A stretch of 54,309 bases of DNA, taken from the IMG/VR virus record IMGVR_UViG_3300005466_000011, positions 1-54,309 of that record; one strand, given 5' to 3'. The stretch is from a virus. Shown here piece after piece: positions 41,882 through 49,994 of this stretch (positions are counted from its first letter, which is position 1; each line of letters starts with the position of its first letter). The position numbers and the translations under genes were made by a program. The notes below the pieces were generated by a model, which worked only from the letters and a program-made list of their open reading frames with translations, was not told where the DNA came from and made no database searches.

Positions 41882-42207
41882 AAAACTTTCATTGAGTTGA
41901 GGCGCTCAAATGCTTCTTGTATCAGCGCGTCGACCGTCTCAGGCACCCCAAGAACCTCCTCCCCTGGCTTGCCGGTAGTTGGACCGTTGGGGCAGATCTT
42001 AATCGCAAGGCTATCCATGGCATCAGGGTTTAGCACGTCCTTGAGGATCTCCATGCTCACCTCGCCGGTTGTCAGCACCTCGATTTCAAAGCGATAGCCA
42101 GCTTTGATAAGCATTTGCGCCACGGTTTCAATAGGCTCCGGCCGATCGATCTGGATTACCTCTTTGCGGCCGTGCGGCTGGAAGAATTGAGTAAAAGGGA
42201 TGCTCAT
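41875..42207 (-). CDS. Conserved phage protein of unknown function, 110 aa
   Basis: MSIPFTQFFQPHGRKEVIQI followed by ETVAQMLIKAGYRFEIEVLT, then SLAIKICPNGP, is a pattern I recall as common in metagenomic and temperate phages (IPFTQ, KGYRFE-x-EVLTTGEVS, PNGP). Its role is unknown; it usually lies among replication and recombination genes, as here. The start overlaps the upstream stop (ATGA). Confidence 0.75.
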   Translation of the reverse strand: MSIPFTQFFQPHGRKEVIQIDRPEPIETVAQMLIKAGYRFEIEVLTTGEVSMEILKDVLNPDAMDSLAIKICPNGPTTGKPGEEVLGVPETVDALIQEAFERLNSMKVLW

Positions 42208-42374
42208 TGGCTCTCCTCCTGGCGGCGCTCCTCATCGTTGCAGTCCTGCAGTGATTCGAGGTGTCCGGCAAGCTCAGCGATGTACTCGTAATATTCGGCT
42301 TTGCTAAGCTTCATGCCTTGCTCGCCAATCTCCGCCTGCGCCGCATTGTAGGCTTTTTGCACTTTAGGGCTCAT
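42204..42374 (-). CDS. Small helical protein, 56 aa
   Basis: The frame from ATG 42374 encodes an all-helical, charged protein (AYNAAQAEIGEQGMKLSKAE then YYEYIAELAGHLESLQDC). Its stop overlaps the next start by 3 bases, and its start lies 3 bases after the annealing-type gene. Spacing and composition support a real gene. Family not recognised. Confidence 0.65.
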   Translation of the reverse strand: MSPKVQKAYNAAQAEIGEQGMKLSKAEYYEYIAELAGHLESLQDCNDEERRQEESQ

Positions 42375-42377
42375 AGC

Positions 42378-43745
42378 TCAAAACGGTACATCGTCCTCCT
42401 CAGGGCGATCGATTCCTTGCGTTGCGAGTTGCTCATGAGTGCCACTTGGCGCGCCTCCGTGATCGTGCTCAGTCTCGCCAGATCCCTCTTCCGGCTCATC
42501 CTCAGGATTGGTGAACTCGTAATGTTTTCCGGCTTCATCCAGCATGGCGCGAAACTTCTTATCCCGGGCCAGATTTTCCGGCTTTGTCTGCCGCTCGTTG
42601 CCCTGGCGATCTGTCCATGTTGGCGACGGCTGCCAATTAGCCCAAAAGCCGAATAAAACCTTTTTATCGACGTTGGCGAGCATGATCCCTGCGTGAGGGC
42701 CAAACGGTATCGGGAAACTCCGCCAGGGTGCATCAGGCGCATCAGGATCCGGGTTTTCATCTCGAGGCACCTCGATAGGCTTGGCTGCAGGCTTGGCCGG
42801 CTCTGGCGCTTTAGCGGCCGGGAGCTCTGGCTGTTTCTTGTCCTCCTTTTTCGGCGCTGGCTTAGACTCCTCCGGCTTGATCGGGTTTGGCGGGAAAGCA
42901 ACCGTTAGCGGATCCCCGTTACTGAAAGCCACAATCGCTTTATTGAGCTGGAACATTTGCCGGGTACTGGCCGGCACATACTGCAAGGGTAGTTGCTCGA
43001 GCGTTTCAGTGGGGAGCAAGCAACCATCAATCTTCCGGAAGTACTCGAGGGCGTTTGCCTCAATCTTTCCAGACTTGAGCGCCGCGATCATCTTCGTCCT
43101 GCCTGCCTCACTCGGATACAGGGGGGCCTTGGCAGCGGCCGGAGCGCTTGCAGGCGGCGCTTGCTGCTGAGCAGGCGCTTGCCTCCTGGGAGTGGCTCTC
43201 TGCTGTTTGGCGGCTGCCGGAGGATGGTCTGCAACCATTTCCTCCGCAGGCGTCGCCTCGTAGCCAGCCAGCGTCATTACAAAGCCAAGCGGCATCCGTA
43301 GGCATTTAGCTGTTGCTCGAGTCTGCGCCATGCTCCGCAGGGCGAAAGAATCACGGTTGGCCCAATTCCGCTCAGAGCGTAGGCAGAGCGCCTCCGCAGC
43401 GCCAATGATCGAGCCGTCTCTTGTGCGCGCCTCAACTCGCGCCTCCCAACCTCCCTCAACCTCTTTCGTCCAGACCGTCACTGGGAAAACCCCCAACATG
43501 GTACCGAGCAGCGTCCACGCCTCGCAGCGCGGATACTCCTTTCCGGAGATGTTCGAGATCAGTTTCTGGCTTTTGATCACGTCCTTTAGGGCAACTGCAA
43601 CCTGCGTTGCTTTCTGGATCACTACGGCCGGTTCAGTTGTGCCGAATAACCCAACGTCCTGCTGAGGACGGAGCGCCAGGGCTTGAGTCTGTTGAGGTTT
43701 GTTATTGTCCGAAATCACTTCGACGTCTAAAGCTGTGCTGTTCAT
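42378..43745 (-). CDS. DNA annealing/recombination-type protein with SSB-like acidic tip
   Basis: The start is ATG 43745; 455 residues. The N-terminal domain (about 30-170) has the pattern of a common phage single-strand annealing family: PAVVIQKATQVAVALKDVI, LISNISGKEYPRCEAWTLLG, SERNWANRDSFALRSMAQTR and LAGYEATPAEEM. A Pro/Ala/Gln linker follows, then a second domain (about 310-420) with FPIPFGPHAGIMLANVDKKV and a W-rich stretch. The last residues EEDDVPF match the acidic tip of SSB (DDDIPF-type), which recruits repair and replication proteins. Confidence 0.75.
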   Translation of the reverse strand: MNSTALDVEVISDNNKPQQTQALALRPQQDVGLFGTTEPAVVIQKATQVAVALKDVIKSQKLISNISGKEYPRCEAWTLLGTMLGVFPVTVWTKEVEGGWEARVEARTRDGSIIGAAEALCLRSERNWANRDSFALRSMAQTRATAKCLRMPLGFVMTLAGYEATPAEEMVADHPPAAAKQQRATPRRQAPAQQQAPPASAPAAAKAPLYPSEAGRTKMIAALKSGKIEANALEYFRKIDGCLLPTETLEQLPLQYVPASTRQMFQLNKAIVAFSNGDPLTVAFPPNPIKPEESKPAPKKEDKKQPELPAAKAPEPAKPAAKPIEVPRDENPDPDAPDAPWRSFPIPFGPHAGIMLANVDKKVLFGFWANWQPSPTWTDRQGNERQTKPENLARDKKFRAMLDEAGKHYEFTNPEDEPEEGSGETEHDHGGAPSGTHEQLATQGIDRPEEDDVPF

Positions 43746-44161
43746 AATTTTCCTTGGTTCCAACGGCGGATCCATTTTGTTACGACCCTGCAGCCAACCT
43801 TAAGGCGTTTAGCGATAGAGTTGCAGCTTAAGCCGGCCAGCTTGAGATCCATTACTTGCTGGCGACGGTTACGAAGTTTTGAAGGCTGCCGGTTGCCGTC
43901 TTTCATTCCATGGCAGCGCAGGCAAAGGGTCTGGAGGTTGGCCAGAGTGTTACGCCTGCCGTTTTTGTGGTCTACTGTGATCGGCCGTCCCCATTTGGCC
44001 AAATGCTCCTTATCCGTCATTCCGCACCGCACGCACTTAAAGCCGTCACGCTTCAAAGCAGGTAGGCGCAATCCACCAAAGCGGTAATAAGTGAATTTGC
44101 TAAAGCCGTACCGCATTTTGAAAGCGCTTCGATCCCGCCTCTGCCATTCAGCTTTCGTCAT
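43742..44161 (-). CDS. HNH endonuclease with C-terminal helix-turn-helix
   Basis: The HNH core is clear in this 139-residue protein: FKCVRCGMTDKEHLAKWGRP, then TVDHKNGRRNTLANLQTLCL, RCHGMKD with the zinc cysteines C-x-x-C and C-x-x-C. Residues about 95-135 form a helix-turn-helix (QQVMDLKLAGLSCNSIAKRL). It may be a homing-type nuclease; it is packed tightly between operon genes (ATGA and TGATG overlaps), which is unusual for a recent insertion. Confidence 0.88.
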   Translation of the reverse strand: MTKAEWQRRDRSAFKMRYGFSKFTYYRFGGLRLPALKRDGFKCVRCGMTDKEHLAKWGRPITVDHKNGRRNTLANLQTLCLRCHGMKDGNRQPSKLRNRRQQVMDLKLAGLSCNSIAKRLKVGCRVVTKWIRRWNQGKL

Positions 44162-44451
44162 CAGTCTAAAACCCTTTCTTTACGGATCATCCTTTGAGTG
44201 CGGCGGATCACGGCCGCGGTTTCGATCGGGACTACGGTTAACTGCGCTAGGGTTGGCTCTGCGAGCCGCATTTGCTCATCGAAAACGAAGAGCTCGCCGC
44301 ACTTGAGGCAGAGCGAGAAATCCCCTGGCTGCGGCCGGCCGTTGCCGTTTGTCTCTGTTGCGGCATCCATTTCGTAACCGCAAACGTTACACTTGAACAC
44401 CGGGAGCGGTTTGCCGGCTGCGTCCAGCATCACGGGAGGTTTAGGATTCAT
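44161..44451 (-). CDS. Zinc-ribbon protein, 96 aa
   Basis: Two CxxC pairs (FKCNVCGYEMDA and LCLKCGELFVFDE) form a likely zinc ribbon. Downstream is a helical tail with TAAVIRRTQRMIRKE. The protein is probably a nucleic acid or protein-binding accessory. It overlaps the HNH gene by one base. The chosen start ATG 44451 overlaps the upstream gene's end by 4 bases. Confidence 0.7.
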   Translation of the reverse strand: MNPKPPVMLDAAGKPLPVFKCNVCGYEMDAATETNGNGRPQPGDFSLCLKCGELFVFDEQMRLAEPTLAQLTVVPIETAAVIRRTQRMIRKERVLD

Positions 44452-44642
44452 AGTCTGCCTCCCTTCCCATTTAATAGTTTCCGCCAACGTCGAAGCATCG
44501 GAGGTTCGGACTCGATCCGATCGTAAAAGGCGTGCCAATCGCCCTTAGTCATATCGCCTGCGAGCTTTACCTGCAGGAACAACGCAGGGTTAGCGCGCAG
44601 TAGTTCCCCTGGCGGGATTTTGAGCATAGGGATTACGCGCAT
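44448..44642 (-). CDS. Hypothetical protein, 64 aa
   Basis: The chosen start ATG 44642 gives MRVIPMLKIPPGELLRANPA; the longer frame overlaps the upstream gene. The rest has GDMTKGDWHAFYDRIESEP and a basic end. The family is not recognised. Coupled on both sides. Confidence 0.6.
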   Translation of the reverse strand: MRVIPMLKIPPGELLRANPALFLQVKLAGDMTKGDWHAFYDRIESEPPMLRRWRKLLNGKGGRL

Positions 44643-45007
44643 AAGCTTTTCTCCTCCCTGTGCGGACGCGCCTTGCGGATCCGCCACTCATGACCAACAA
44701 AGCCACTAAACCGGATCCATCCCTCAGCGATTTCCTCAGGCGTTGCCCGTCCACTCACCCCGAGGTAGCGCACATCGCACGAGCAACCCCAATTAGCACC
44801 CTCAACTGAAAACATGGCCGAATCTGGCCCATTAGCCTTAAGGGTAATTTCCCTGATCGTAGTTATCGCGCCTCCGGAGTCTGGATCCAAGTCCTGCAGT
44901 TCACCTCCGATCCAACTCGGATCGAGGACAAACTTGCTCCAAAGCGGGTAAGCGCGGCCGTGAATTTTGATAGGCTCCGTCTCTTGGCCATTGGGAAGAG
45001 TGATCAT
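44633..45007 (-). CDS. Hypothetical protein, 124 aa
   Basis: A beta-rich protein (GAITTIREITLKANGPDSAM) with a cysteine pair (GCSCDVRYLG) and a basic tail (RIRKARPHREEKS). It begins at ATG 45007 with overlap to the upstream stop. No family is recognised. Confidence 0.6.
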   Translation of the reverse strand: MITLPNGQETEPIKIHGRAYPLWSKFVLDPSWIGGELQDLDPDSGGAITTIREITLKANGPDSAMFSVEGANWGCSCDVRYLGVSGRATPEEIAEGWIRFSGFVGHEWRIRKARPHREEKSLCA

Positions 45008-45426
45008 GCCTCCTCCTTCTTTACTTCCGGCAACCCCTGCAGCTTTTTGCTTTCAGCATTGATTTGCTCCTCGAGCTCTTCCACCTGTTTCCTCAGAGCG
45101 CGGATCCGACCAATGAGAAGATCGTTGAACACGTTTTTAAGGTAGACGTTGCGCGCATAGGTTTTTTCGCGGCTCCCGTCGACAGTGACCCAAGCCTCCC
45201 GGCCGCCACTGGTTAGGCACGTTACCTCTCCCTGGCGGAAATCATCGTCATGATACCGTCCTATGCACCAGCAAGGGATCCGTTTGAATTTTGGCTTGGC
45301 ATCGATGCGCTTTTTAGCCAGGGCCAGCGAAGGCGCAACGCGCTCCTCCCCGTCATAAGTGAACTCCCATTGATTGCCTTTTTCGGAGTAGGCGATCTCA
45401 ACTCCTTTGTATTTTTCGGTTATCAT
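45004..45426 (-). CDS. Hypothetical protein with C-terminal coiled coil, 140 aa
   Basis: The N-terminal part is a small beta domain (KYKGVEIAYSEKGNQWEFTY). The centre contains CWCIGRYHDDDF and strand-like segments. The C-terminus is a coiled coil (IGRIRALRKQVEELEEQINA). Function unknown. The stop overlaps the next start by 4 bases. Confidence 0.65.
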   Translation of the reverse strand: MITEKYKGVEIAYSEKGNQWEFTYDGEERVAPSLALAKKRIDAKPKFKRIPCWCIGRYHDDDFRQGEVTCLTSGGREAWVTVDGSREKTYARNVYLKNVFNDLLIGRIRALRKQVEELEEQINAESKKLQGLPEVKKEEA

Positions 45427-45435
45427 GATTTGTCC

Positions 45436-45687
45436 TTAGGTTTGTTTGTCGAAAGTGTATCCGGCGAGCTTCGTCATAGCCTCGATCTCTGAGATCAGCA
45501 CCTCAAAGTCCTTGTTGTGATCGTGGCGCAGTACCCAACACAGCACGCCGGCAAGGGATGCCAATTGCTTAAACTGCTTACCTGAAAGCCCCAAGTCGCA
45601 TTCTTTCAAAATGATCCCCGCGAGCAGATCATGAGCGCGCTGGATCTCCATCGCCGGCCGCATTGGCAGGACTGGCCCTGTGGTCAT
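45436..45687 (-). CDS. Conserved phage protein of unknown function, 83 aa
   Basis: MRPAMEIQRAHDLLAGIILK and ASLAGVLCWVLRHDHNKDFE form a pattern I recall in many phage replication modules (IQRAHDLL, ADVLCWVLxHDHN). No function is known. It overlaps the upstream gene by 4 bases. Confidence 0.7.
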   Translation of the reverse strand: MTTGPVLPMRPAMEIQRAHDLLAGIILKECDLGLSGKQFKQLASLAGVLCWVLRHDHNKDFEVLISEIEAMTKLAGYTFDKQT

Positions 45688-45884
45688 TGGGACTGCCCCT
45701 CCTGTATCGCCCTGATGATGCCTGGAGTACGACTGCGCTTGAGTAAAGCATCAGCTATCTCATAAGACTCTCTTGCGCACCTGTCTGCCTCCGGCGAAAC
45801 ATGCATGCCGGACGCCACCATGCCGGCCAGCAAATCCCGCAATACTGAACTCACAAGGGAAGCTAGTAGCTCTTCTTTGTTCAT
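45684..45884 (-). CDS. Hypothetical protein, 66 aa
   Basis: A helical protein with SLVSSVLRDLLAGMVASGMH and ADRCARESYEIADALLKRS. It resembles small phage proteins in the same neighbourhood in which CARESYEIADALL-type helices occur. No function. Coupled to both neighbours by 4-base overlaps. Confidence 0.65.
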   Translation of the reverse strand: MNKEELLASLVSSVLRDLLAGMVASGMHVSPEADRCARESYEIADALLKRSRTPGIIRAIQEGQSQ

Positions 45885-46435
45885 AAGCTGGTATTAAAAA
45901 GGACGTTAAGGACTGCGGCCGCCATGGTTTCCCGCTCACTGACACTCATTGGCCCTATCACAGCATTGGGCTCCGAATAGCGCGCACCGTCCACCTTGGC
46001 GATCGCCGCTTCGAGCTCAGCGAAAACGCGAGCCGTAAACTCAGGGATGCTAACGAGGTGCGCCCTGATGATTTCCTCAGCCGCGCCGATAGTATCGGGG
46101 ATGGTTTTGGGCTCCTGCATTGCGCGCTCTGCCACCTCGAGGGCACGGCCAGGAGCGCCAAGCCGGATCCAGTGGCAAACCTCTTCCCATGGCGGCGCAG
46201 GCAAAACCCCATCGCCAGCGCGCACCCATTCACAAACCTCCGCCCAAGCCGGCTCAGGCGGCCGATTCTCGTACTGGCAGATCTCCTGCGATGGTTCTTG
46301 CTGCGAGGGTTCTGCAGGCGCGAGGGCTCTTGGCTGCTCGAGGTGCGCGGATACCCTGGCGTAATCCTCAGGGCTATCCAGTTGGCAAAATTCACTCAGG
46401 CAAACGGGGCAGGTTACAGCGGGAAGTTTGGACAT
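45881..46435 (-). CDS. Zinc-finger and repeat-containing hypothetical protein, 184 aa
   Basis: The N-terminus holds a CPVC pair and one further cysteine (VTCPVCLSEFCQL). A Pro/Gln-rich linker follows, then two similar segments AWAEVCEWVRAGDG and PWEEVCHWIRLGAP, an internal repeat, and a helical C-terminus. Function unknown. Confidence 0.6.
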   Translation of the reverse strand: MSKLPAVTCPVCLSEFCQLDSPEDYARVSAHLEQPRALAPAEPSQQEPSQEICQYENRPPEPAWAEVCEWVRAGDGVLPAPPWEEVCHWIRLGAPGRALEVAERAMQEPKTIPDTIGAAEEIIRAHLVSIPEFTARVFAELEAAIAKVDGARYSEPNAVIGPMSVSERETMAAAVLNVLFNTSL

Positions 46436-46468
46436 AAGCGCGATGGGTCTGGATTGTTGCGAGGGTTC

Positions 46469-46744
46469 TTATCTGCGGTGAGCGGCTCCCGTTCCAAGCG
46501 GCCGGCCAGGGCCGCCAGGACGGGGAGAGCTATTCCAATTCGGGCTTTTGCACTTTGGGCAAACCCGCGGATCATTGACTCGCGGAGTCCAGCGCCAAAA
46601 GCATCTCAAACAGGTGAAGAGTGGAAGTGACGCCGCTTGTTTTTTCTGCTCTCTCATATTTCTTGTCAGTAAAATTACACCCGTCGCGCACAGGATTGCA
46701 ATCCGAAAGATTACCGATAGGTAAAAAATATCTTGTAAGTCCAT
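46469..46744 (-). CDS. Zinc-ribbon protein, optional N-terminal membrane anchor
   Basis: The C-terminal half has FTCLRCFWRWTPRVNDPRVC then PKCKSPNWNSS: a zinc ribbon of a type I recall from many phages and bacteria (CxRC-x-x-x-W-x-PR, CPKC-x-S-x-x-W). The long form from ATG 46744 adds a membrane segment (IFRIAILCATGVILLTRN). The short form from ATG 46657 is the bare ribbon. First gene of the leftward recombination block. Confidence 0.65.
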   Translation of the reverse strand: MDLQDIFYLSVIFRIAILCATGVILLTRNMREQKKQAASLPLFTCLRCFWRWTPRVNDPRVCPKCKSPNWNSSPRPGGPGRPLGTGAAHRR

Positions 46745-46815
46745 TCCACCTGTGATTTACTGAGCTCCTCAGGCTTGAAGAGCCGCACGAAGCGGATCGG
46801 AAAAGCCCGAGCGCC

Positions 46816-46832
46816 GCCAGGGCGATCCTGGC
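46816..46832. promoter_or_regulatory. 17-bp inverted repeat in divergent gap
   Basis: GCCAGG-GCGAT-CCTGGC lies in the 113-bp gap between the leftward block (46744) and the rightward DUF932-type gene (46858). It is the only perfect dyad noticed there and is a candidate operator for the early switch. No convincing -35/-10 pair was seen. Confidence 0.4.
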
Positions 46833-46857
46833 AGACAGTAAAAACGGACAAACAGTT

Positions 46858-47970
46858 ATGACAAATCCTTCATCGGTAAACCTCATGGAAGCTCATCAAC
46901 AATGGGCGAACCGTCCTGCCGATCAACGCTTCGAAACCCTGGCCGCGCTCCGTGATTCAGTGGCAGCGCGCCGCCTGCGATCGCGCTCTGTCGACATTGA
47001 TTGCGGCCGCACGGAAGTAAAAGACACGGATGGGCTTCTCACGATCAACGGCACAATCACACCTTGTGAGCCCACTCATTGGAGTTTCGGCCAACTCTCT
47101 GCCCTCGTAAAAGCGCCAGCCGGTTACCTCCGAACATTGCCAACGGATCTTGTAGTCAAAAACCTCAACCATGGCTTGAAAGAGAGCGGCCGTGAAACGG
47201 TCAAGTTTATGACGGTCGCTGGCGACAATGAGCGCGTTAACCGCCTGCAGGCTGTGACGTCGACAACTTACGGGCGCATTTGGGACGCTGATGTAGTCGA
47301 ATCCGTAGCGCGAATCAATGAGCGGATCGGCAACCGGTTCTTTAACCCCAAAGCGTACGTTGACGGCCAGGAAAAGCCCTCTGGCCTTTACGCGTCCGAT
47401 CGGGATTGCTTCATTTTCATGATCGACGGTGGCAGCTATTTGGACGCTGGCCCCCGTGCGAAGTTTAACCGCGGGTTTATCGCCTGGAACTCAGAAGTCG
47501 GAGCCAGGACTTTCGGCCTCATGACTTTCCTTCACAATGGCGTTTGCGGGAATCACATTATTTGGGGTGCAACGGACGTCAACAAAGTTGTGATCCGTCA
47601 CACTGAAGGAGGGCCGATCCGGTTCGACAACGAAGCGGCTCCGGCTCTGCTCGAGTACTGCAATCGCAGCGCAAATTCCGACATGGGCGCAATCCGCAAA
47701 GCGCAGTCTCAACTCCTGCCGATCGCAGACAAAAAGATCACGGTTGAGGATTTGGTCAAATTCACTTCCAAGGCTGCCAAGTTTACGCGCTCAGAGCTCA
47801 GCAGCGCGATCGACTTCGCGAAAGCGGAGGAGGGCGACTGCAAGACGGTTTGGCAGCTTGTCCAGGGTCTAACCGCCTACGCTCGCGGTTTTGACTTCGT
47901 GGACGCTCGTTTGGATCTCGAAACCAGAGCAGGCAAGATCCTTTCCCTGGCTGATGCCGTGGCCCTGTAA
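46858..47970 (+). CDS. DUF932-type phage/plasmid protein
   Basis: This 370-residue protein shows the DUF932 pattern: HWSFGQLSALVKAPAGYLRT, then VTSTTYGRIWDADVVESVAR, an FNRGFIAWNSEVGARTFGL segment and NHIIWGA. DUF932 proteins are common on phages and plasmids; their role is unknown, with links to recombination and replication. It is the first gene of the rightward early block. The start lacks a clear Shine-Dalgarno. Confidence 0.85.
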   Translation: MTNPSSVNLMEAHQQWANRPADQRFETLAALRDSVAARRLRSRSVDIDCGRTEVKDTDGLLTINGTITPCEPTHWSFGQLSALVKAPAGYLRTLPTDLVVKNLNHGLKESGRETVKFMTVAGDNERVNRLQAVTSTTYGRIWDADVVESVARINERIGNRFFNPKAYVDGQEKPSGLYASDRDCFIFMIDGGSYLDAGPRAKFNRGFIAWNSEVGARTFGLMTFLHNGVCGNHIIWGATDVNKVVIRHTEGGPIRFDNEAAPALLEYCNRSANSDMGAIRKAQSQLLPIADKKITVEDLVKFTSKAAKFTRSELSSAIDFAKAEEGDCKTVWQLVQGLTAYARGFDFVDARLDLETRAGKILSLADAVAL

Positions 47971-47974
47971 TCGG

Positions 47975-48023
47975 GTGCCATCCCTTCCTGGTGGCGCACG
48001 CGGCAACCGGGAAGGGCAGGCAC
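47975..48023 (+). terminator. Strong hairpin after DUF932-type gene (attenuator candidate)
   Basis: GTGCC pairs with GGCAC, CCCTTCC with GGAAGGG, and an inner GGT with ACC, spanning 47975-48023. There is no T-run, but AAGGA and a start codon follow at 48045. It may act as partial terminator, mRNA stabiliser or attenuator inside the early operon. Confidence 0.5.
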
Positions 48024-48044
48024 GCGATAACCTAAGGACACAAA

Positions 48045-48713
48045 ATGAGAAAAAATCACTATCCGTTGGCAGACTGCCCAACGATGGAAGAGCGGCCGGC
48101 CAATGTCACGCAGCGTAATTTACGCTGTGAGGCAACCGGGGAATTTAGAGCACCCAAAAAAGGCGAGTGGTATTTGAGCGGCGCGATTATCGAGGGTTAC
48201 AAAGCACCCCTCGATCTGAGCACCCCTTTTCACATTGCGCGGCTCATTGTTTGGCCGGATCCGGAGCGCTTCGCTCTTGAGGCATTTGTTGCCACCGTCG
48301 AAGCGACTGGCGGAGTTATGAACATCGCAGTGGACGATCGCCCGTATCTTGTCCCCGTTGCGGATGAGCAATGGGCGGATCTGGCAGACGCGTACCTCGC
48401 TGCGTGCAAAGCTCTCGATCGCCTGCCCAAAATTGATGACTCACCAAACCCGTTTGCAATCCAACCCAAAAGCCAAAAGCGCCAGGAGGAAAAGCCCGTG
48501 AGCATCTCTGATGCTCTCCTCCGTGAGCGCTGCGCAGAGCAAGCCCCGCGGATCCTGGCGCTGCTCCGTCATTACGTGTGCGTCATCAATACATCCGATG
48601 ATACGCACCCCGATTTTGAGGACTCATGCGCCGATACCGTCCAAGAGCTTTGGATGCGTGAAGCTGAAACCAAGTTGCTTTTAGCGCGGCTCGAAACCGG
48701 GAGGGAGCCGTGA
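48045..48713 (+). CDS. Hypothetical protein, 222 aa
   Basis: ATG 48045 is preceded by AAGGA. The N-terminal half has CEATGEFRAPKKGEWYLSGA and PFHIARLIVWPDP, a beta-rich unit. The second half is helical with a cysteine-containing segment ILALLRHYVCVINTSDDTH. No family is certain. The stop overlaps the next GTG (GTGA). Confidence 0.65.
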   Translation: MRKNHYPLADCPTMEERPANVTQRNLRCEATGEFRAPKKGEWYLSGAIIEGYKAPLDLSTPFHIARLIVWPDPERFALEAFVATVEATGGVMNIAVDDRPYLVPVADEQWADLADAYLAACKALDRLPKIDDSPNPFAIQPKSQKRQEEKPVSISDALLRERCAEQAPRILALLRHYVCVINTSDDTHPDFEDSCADTVQELWMREAETKLLLARLETGREP

Positions 48714-49069
48714 GAAATTTTGGACACACTCGCGCCGTCAAGGATGAGGCAGGCAACGTGATCGAGCTCAAAGATTCACCGGCCAGGGCCGTTACAGTTT
48801 CCGAACTCGGACGCACCTTTGGAGCCGATCACGACAAGCGCTTAGTCGTCTCACTCGACAAAGGCGACTTGATCACTGTGCGGCCGGCCAGGACGCGCCG
48901 CTCGCTGCAGATCAAAGCCTGTGACCTTTGGTTCTACCTCCTGCGTTGTGAAGCCAACAAAAGCCAACTCGAACGCGCCAGGGAGCGCAAAGCCCGTAAA
49001 GCTGAACGGCTCGCCAGGGAGCGCCAGGAGCGAGCAGAGCGCCGCCTATTCCGTGGGGGTGCCAAGTGA
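48710..49069 (+). CDS. Basic hypothetical protein, 119 aa
   Basis: GTG 48710 has GGGAGGGAG upstream. The N-terminal part is beta-rich (KRLVVSLDKGDLITVRPART, then RRSLQIKACDLWFYLL). The C-terminus is an extended Arg/Lys/Glu helix (ERARERKARKAERLARERQE). It may bind nucleic acid. No family recognised. Confidence 0.65.
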   Translation: MRNFGHTRAVKDEAGNVIELKDSPARAVTVSELGRTFGADHDKRLVVSLDKGDLITVRPARTRRSLQIKACDLWFYLLRCEANKSQLERARERKARKAERLARERQERAERRLFRGGAK

Positions 49070-49287
49070 AGCGCGCCGATCGTCTCGCTCACCTTTTCCA
49101 GTTGGGCTTTGATCGCTCGCATCCGATCGGCCGCTCCGGCCTTAAGGTTGCCTGCAGCCAGTGTGAGGCAGTCGCGATCAACTCTGTGCCTTGCCATGAA
49201 ACCGGTTGCCCTCACGCAACCCATGAATGCGCAGGGTGCAACGAGCTCCTACCCATGAATCAAAAATACTGCAAGGATTGCCAATGA
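49066..49287 (+). CDS. Zinc-binding protein, 73 aa
   Basis: LKVACSQCEAVAINSVPCHE followed by TGCPHATHECAGCNE and YCKDCQ gives eight cysteines and several histidines, a likely double zinc site. I recall this CSQCEAxxINxxxCHETGCPN pattern in early regions of other phages. Function unknown. GTG start, 4-base overlap upstream. Confidence 0.75.
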   Translation: MKRADRLAHLFQLGFDRSHPIGRSGLKVACSQCEAVAINSVPCHETGCPHATHECAGCNELLPMNQKYCKDCQ

Positions 49288-49814
49288 GCTCATCCACTTT
49301 AATCTTGTTGGACGTCGCCAAGGAGATCCTGCAGCTATTCCCCTATGGGCCACACTTGAGCGCGTCGCAAAATCGAGCTTTGGCAAGCTTGCGCGCCGCA
49401 GTCACAGCCGCAGATCCGCAACTCGCGCCGCGCTTCGTTATCGGCCGCTCTTCCACCAACGGCTTCACCACATTCGCAGACGGCGATTTGTTCGAGCATC
49501 ACGGCCGGCTTTACAAGCTCTGCTCTTCCGGGTACGGCTGGACGTTGCGGCCGCTCATCCCGGGCACCAATCGCGCCAACTACGGCGAACACCTTGACGG
49601 ATGGTTAGACCTGCCCTCCGCCATGGCGCTAATAGTGAAGCTGAACCAAGCGGCCGCGGACGCAGAGCCGCTGCCAGAGCTCCCCTGGCACGAAGCATCT
49701 GCCCTCCGTTGCAAGCAGTGTAAAACCCCCTACGTGAAGCACTCAACTTGTGGCTGCCAGTACTGCCCTGCTTGCTGGCTCTCCTGCCCTCGCTGCGGAG
49801 GACAACGGCGATGA
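49284..49814 (+). CDS. Hypothetical protein with C-terminal zinc ribbons, 176 aa
   Basis: ATG 49284 overlaps the previous stop. The first 100 residues form an alpha/beta domain (SQNRALASLRAAVTAADPQL, then FADGDLFEHHGRLYKLC). The C-terminal 40 residues have cysteine pairs CKQC, CGCQYCPAC and CPRC. Probably nucleic acid-binding. Function unknown. Confidence 0.65.
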   Translation: MSSSTLILLDVAKEILQLFPYGPHLSASQNRALASLRAAVTAADPQLAPRFVIGRSSTNGFTTFADGDLFEHHGRLYKLCSSGYGWTLRPLIPGTNRANYGEHLDGWLDLPSAMALIVKLNQAAADAEPLPELPWHEASALRCKQCKTPYVKHSTCGCQYCPACWLSCPRCGGQRR

Positions 49815-49951
49815 TCCGCTCCTGGCTCATCACGGCCGCGGATTGGCTGCTCTGGCATGCCCTCAAAGCCGTTGTAATGCCCTGCGTGTACGTCGCCCAC
49901 TGGCTCACCGCAAATGAACCTCTCCGCCCTCCTCCTCACTCTCCTAGCTGA
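49811..49951 (+). CDS. Small membrane-associated peptide, 46 aa
   Basis: ATG 49811 overlaps the previous stop (ATGA). The protein is a hydrophobic aromatic helix (SWLITAADWLLWHALKAVVM) with a Pro-rich tail. It likely inserts in the membrane. The next tiny gene starts within it. Confidence 0.55.
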   Translation: MIRSWLITAADWLLWHALKAVVMPCVYVAHWLTANEPLRPPPHSPS

Positions 49952-49994
49952 GCTCCTCCTCCTGGCTCTTAAGCTCTGGCATCGCCACGCCTGA
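49914..49994 (+). CDS. Tiny Leu-rich TM peptide, 26 aa (candidate)
   Basis: ATG 49914 lies inside the preceding gene in another frame. It encodes NLSALLLTLLAELLLLALKL plus a short basic end: a single transmembrane helix. Such pairs of overlapping membrane peptides occur in lysis or superinfection functions. The length makes it tentative. Confidence 0.4.
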   Translation: MNLSALLLTLLAELLLLALKLWHRHA

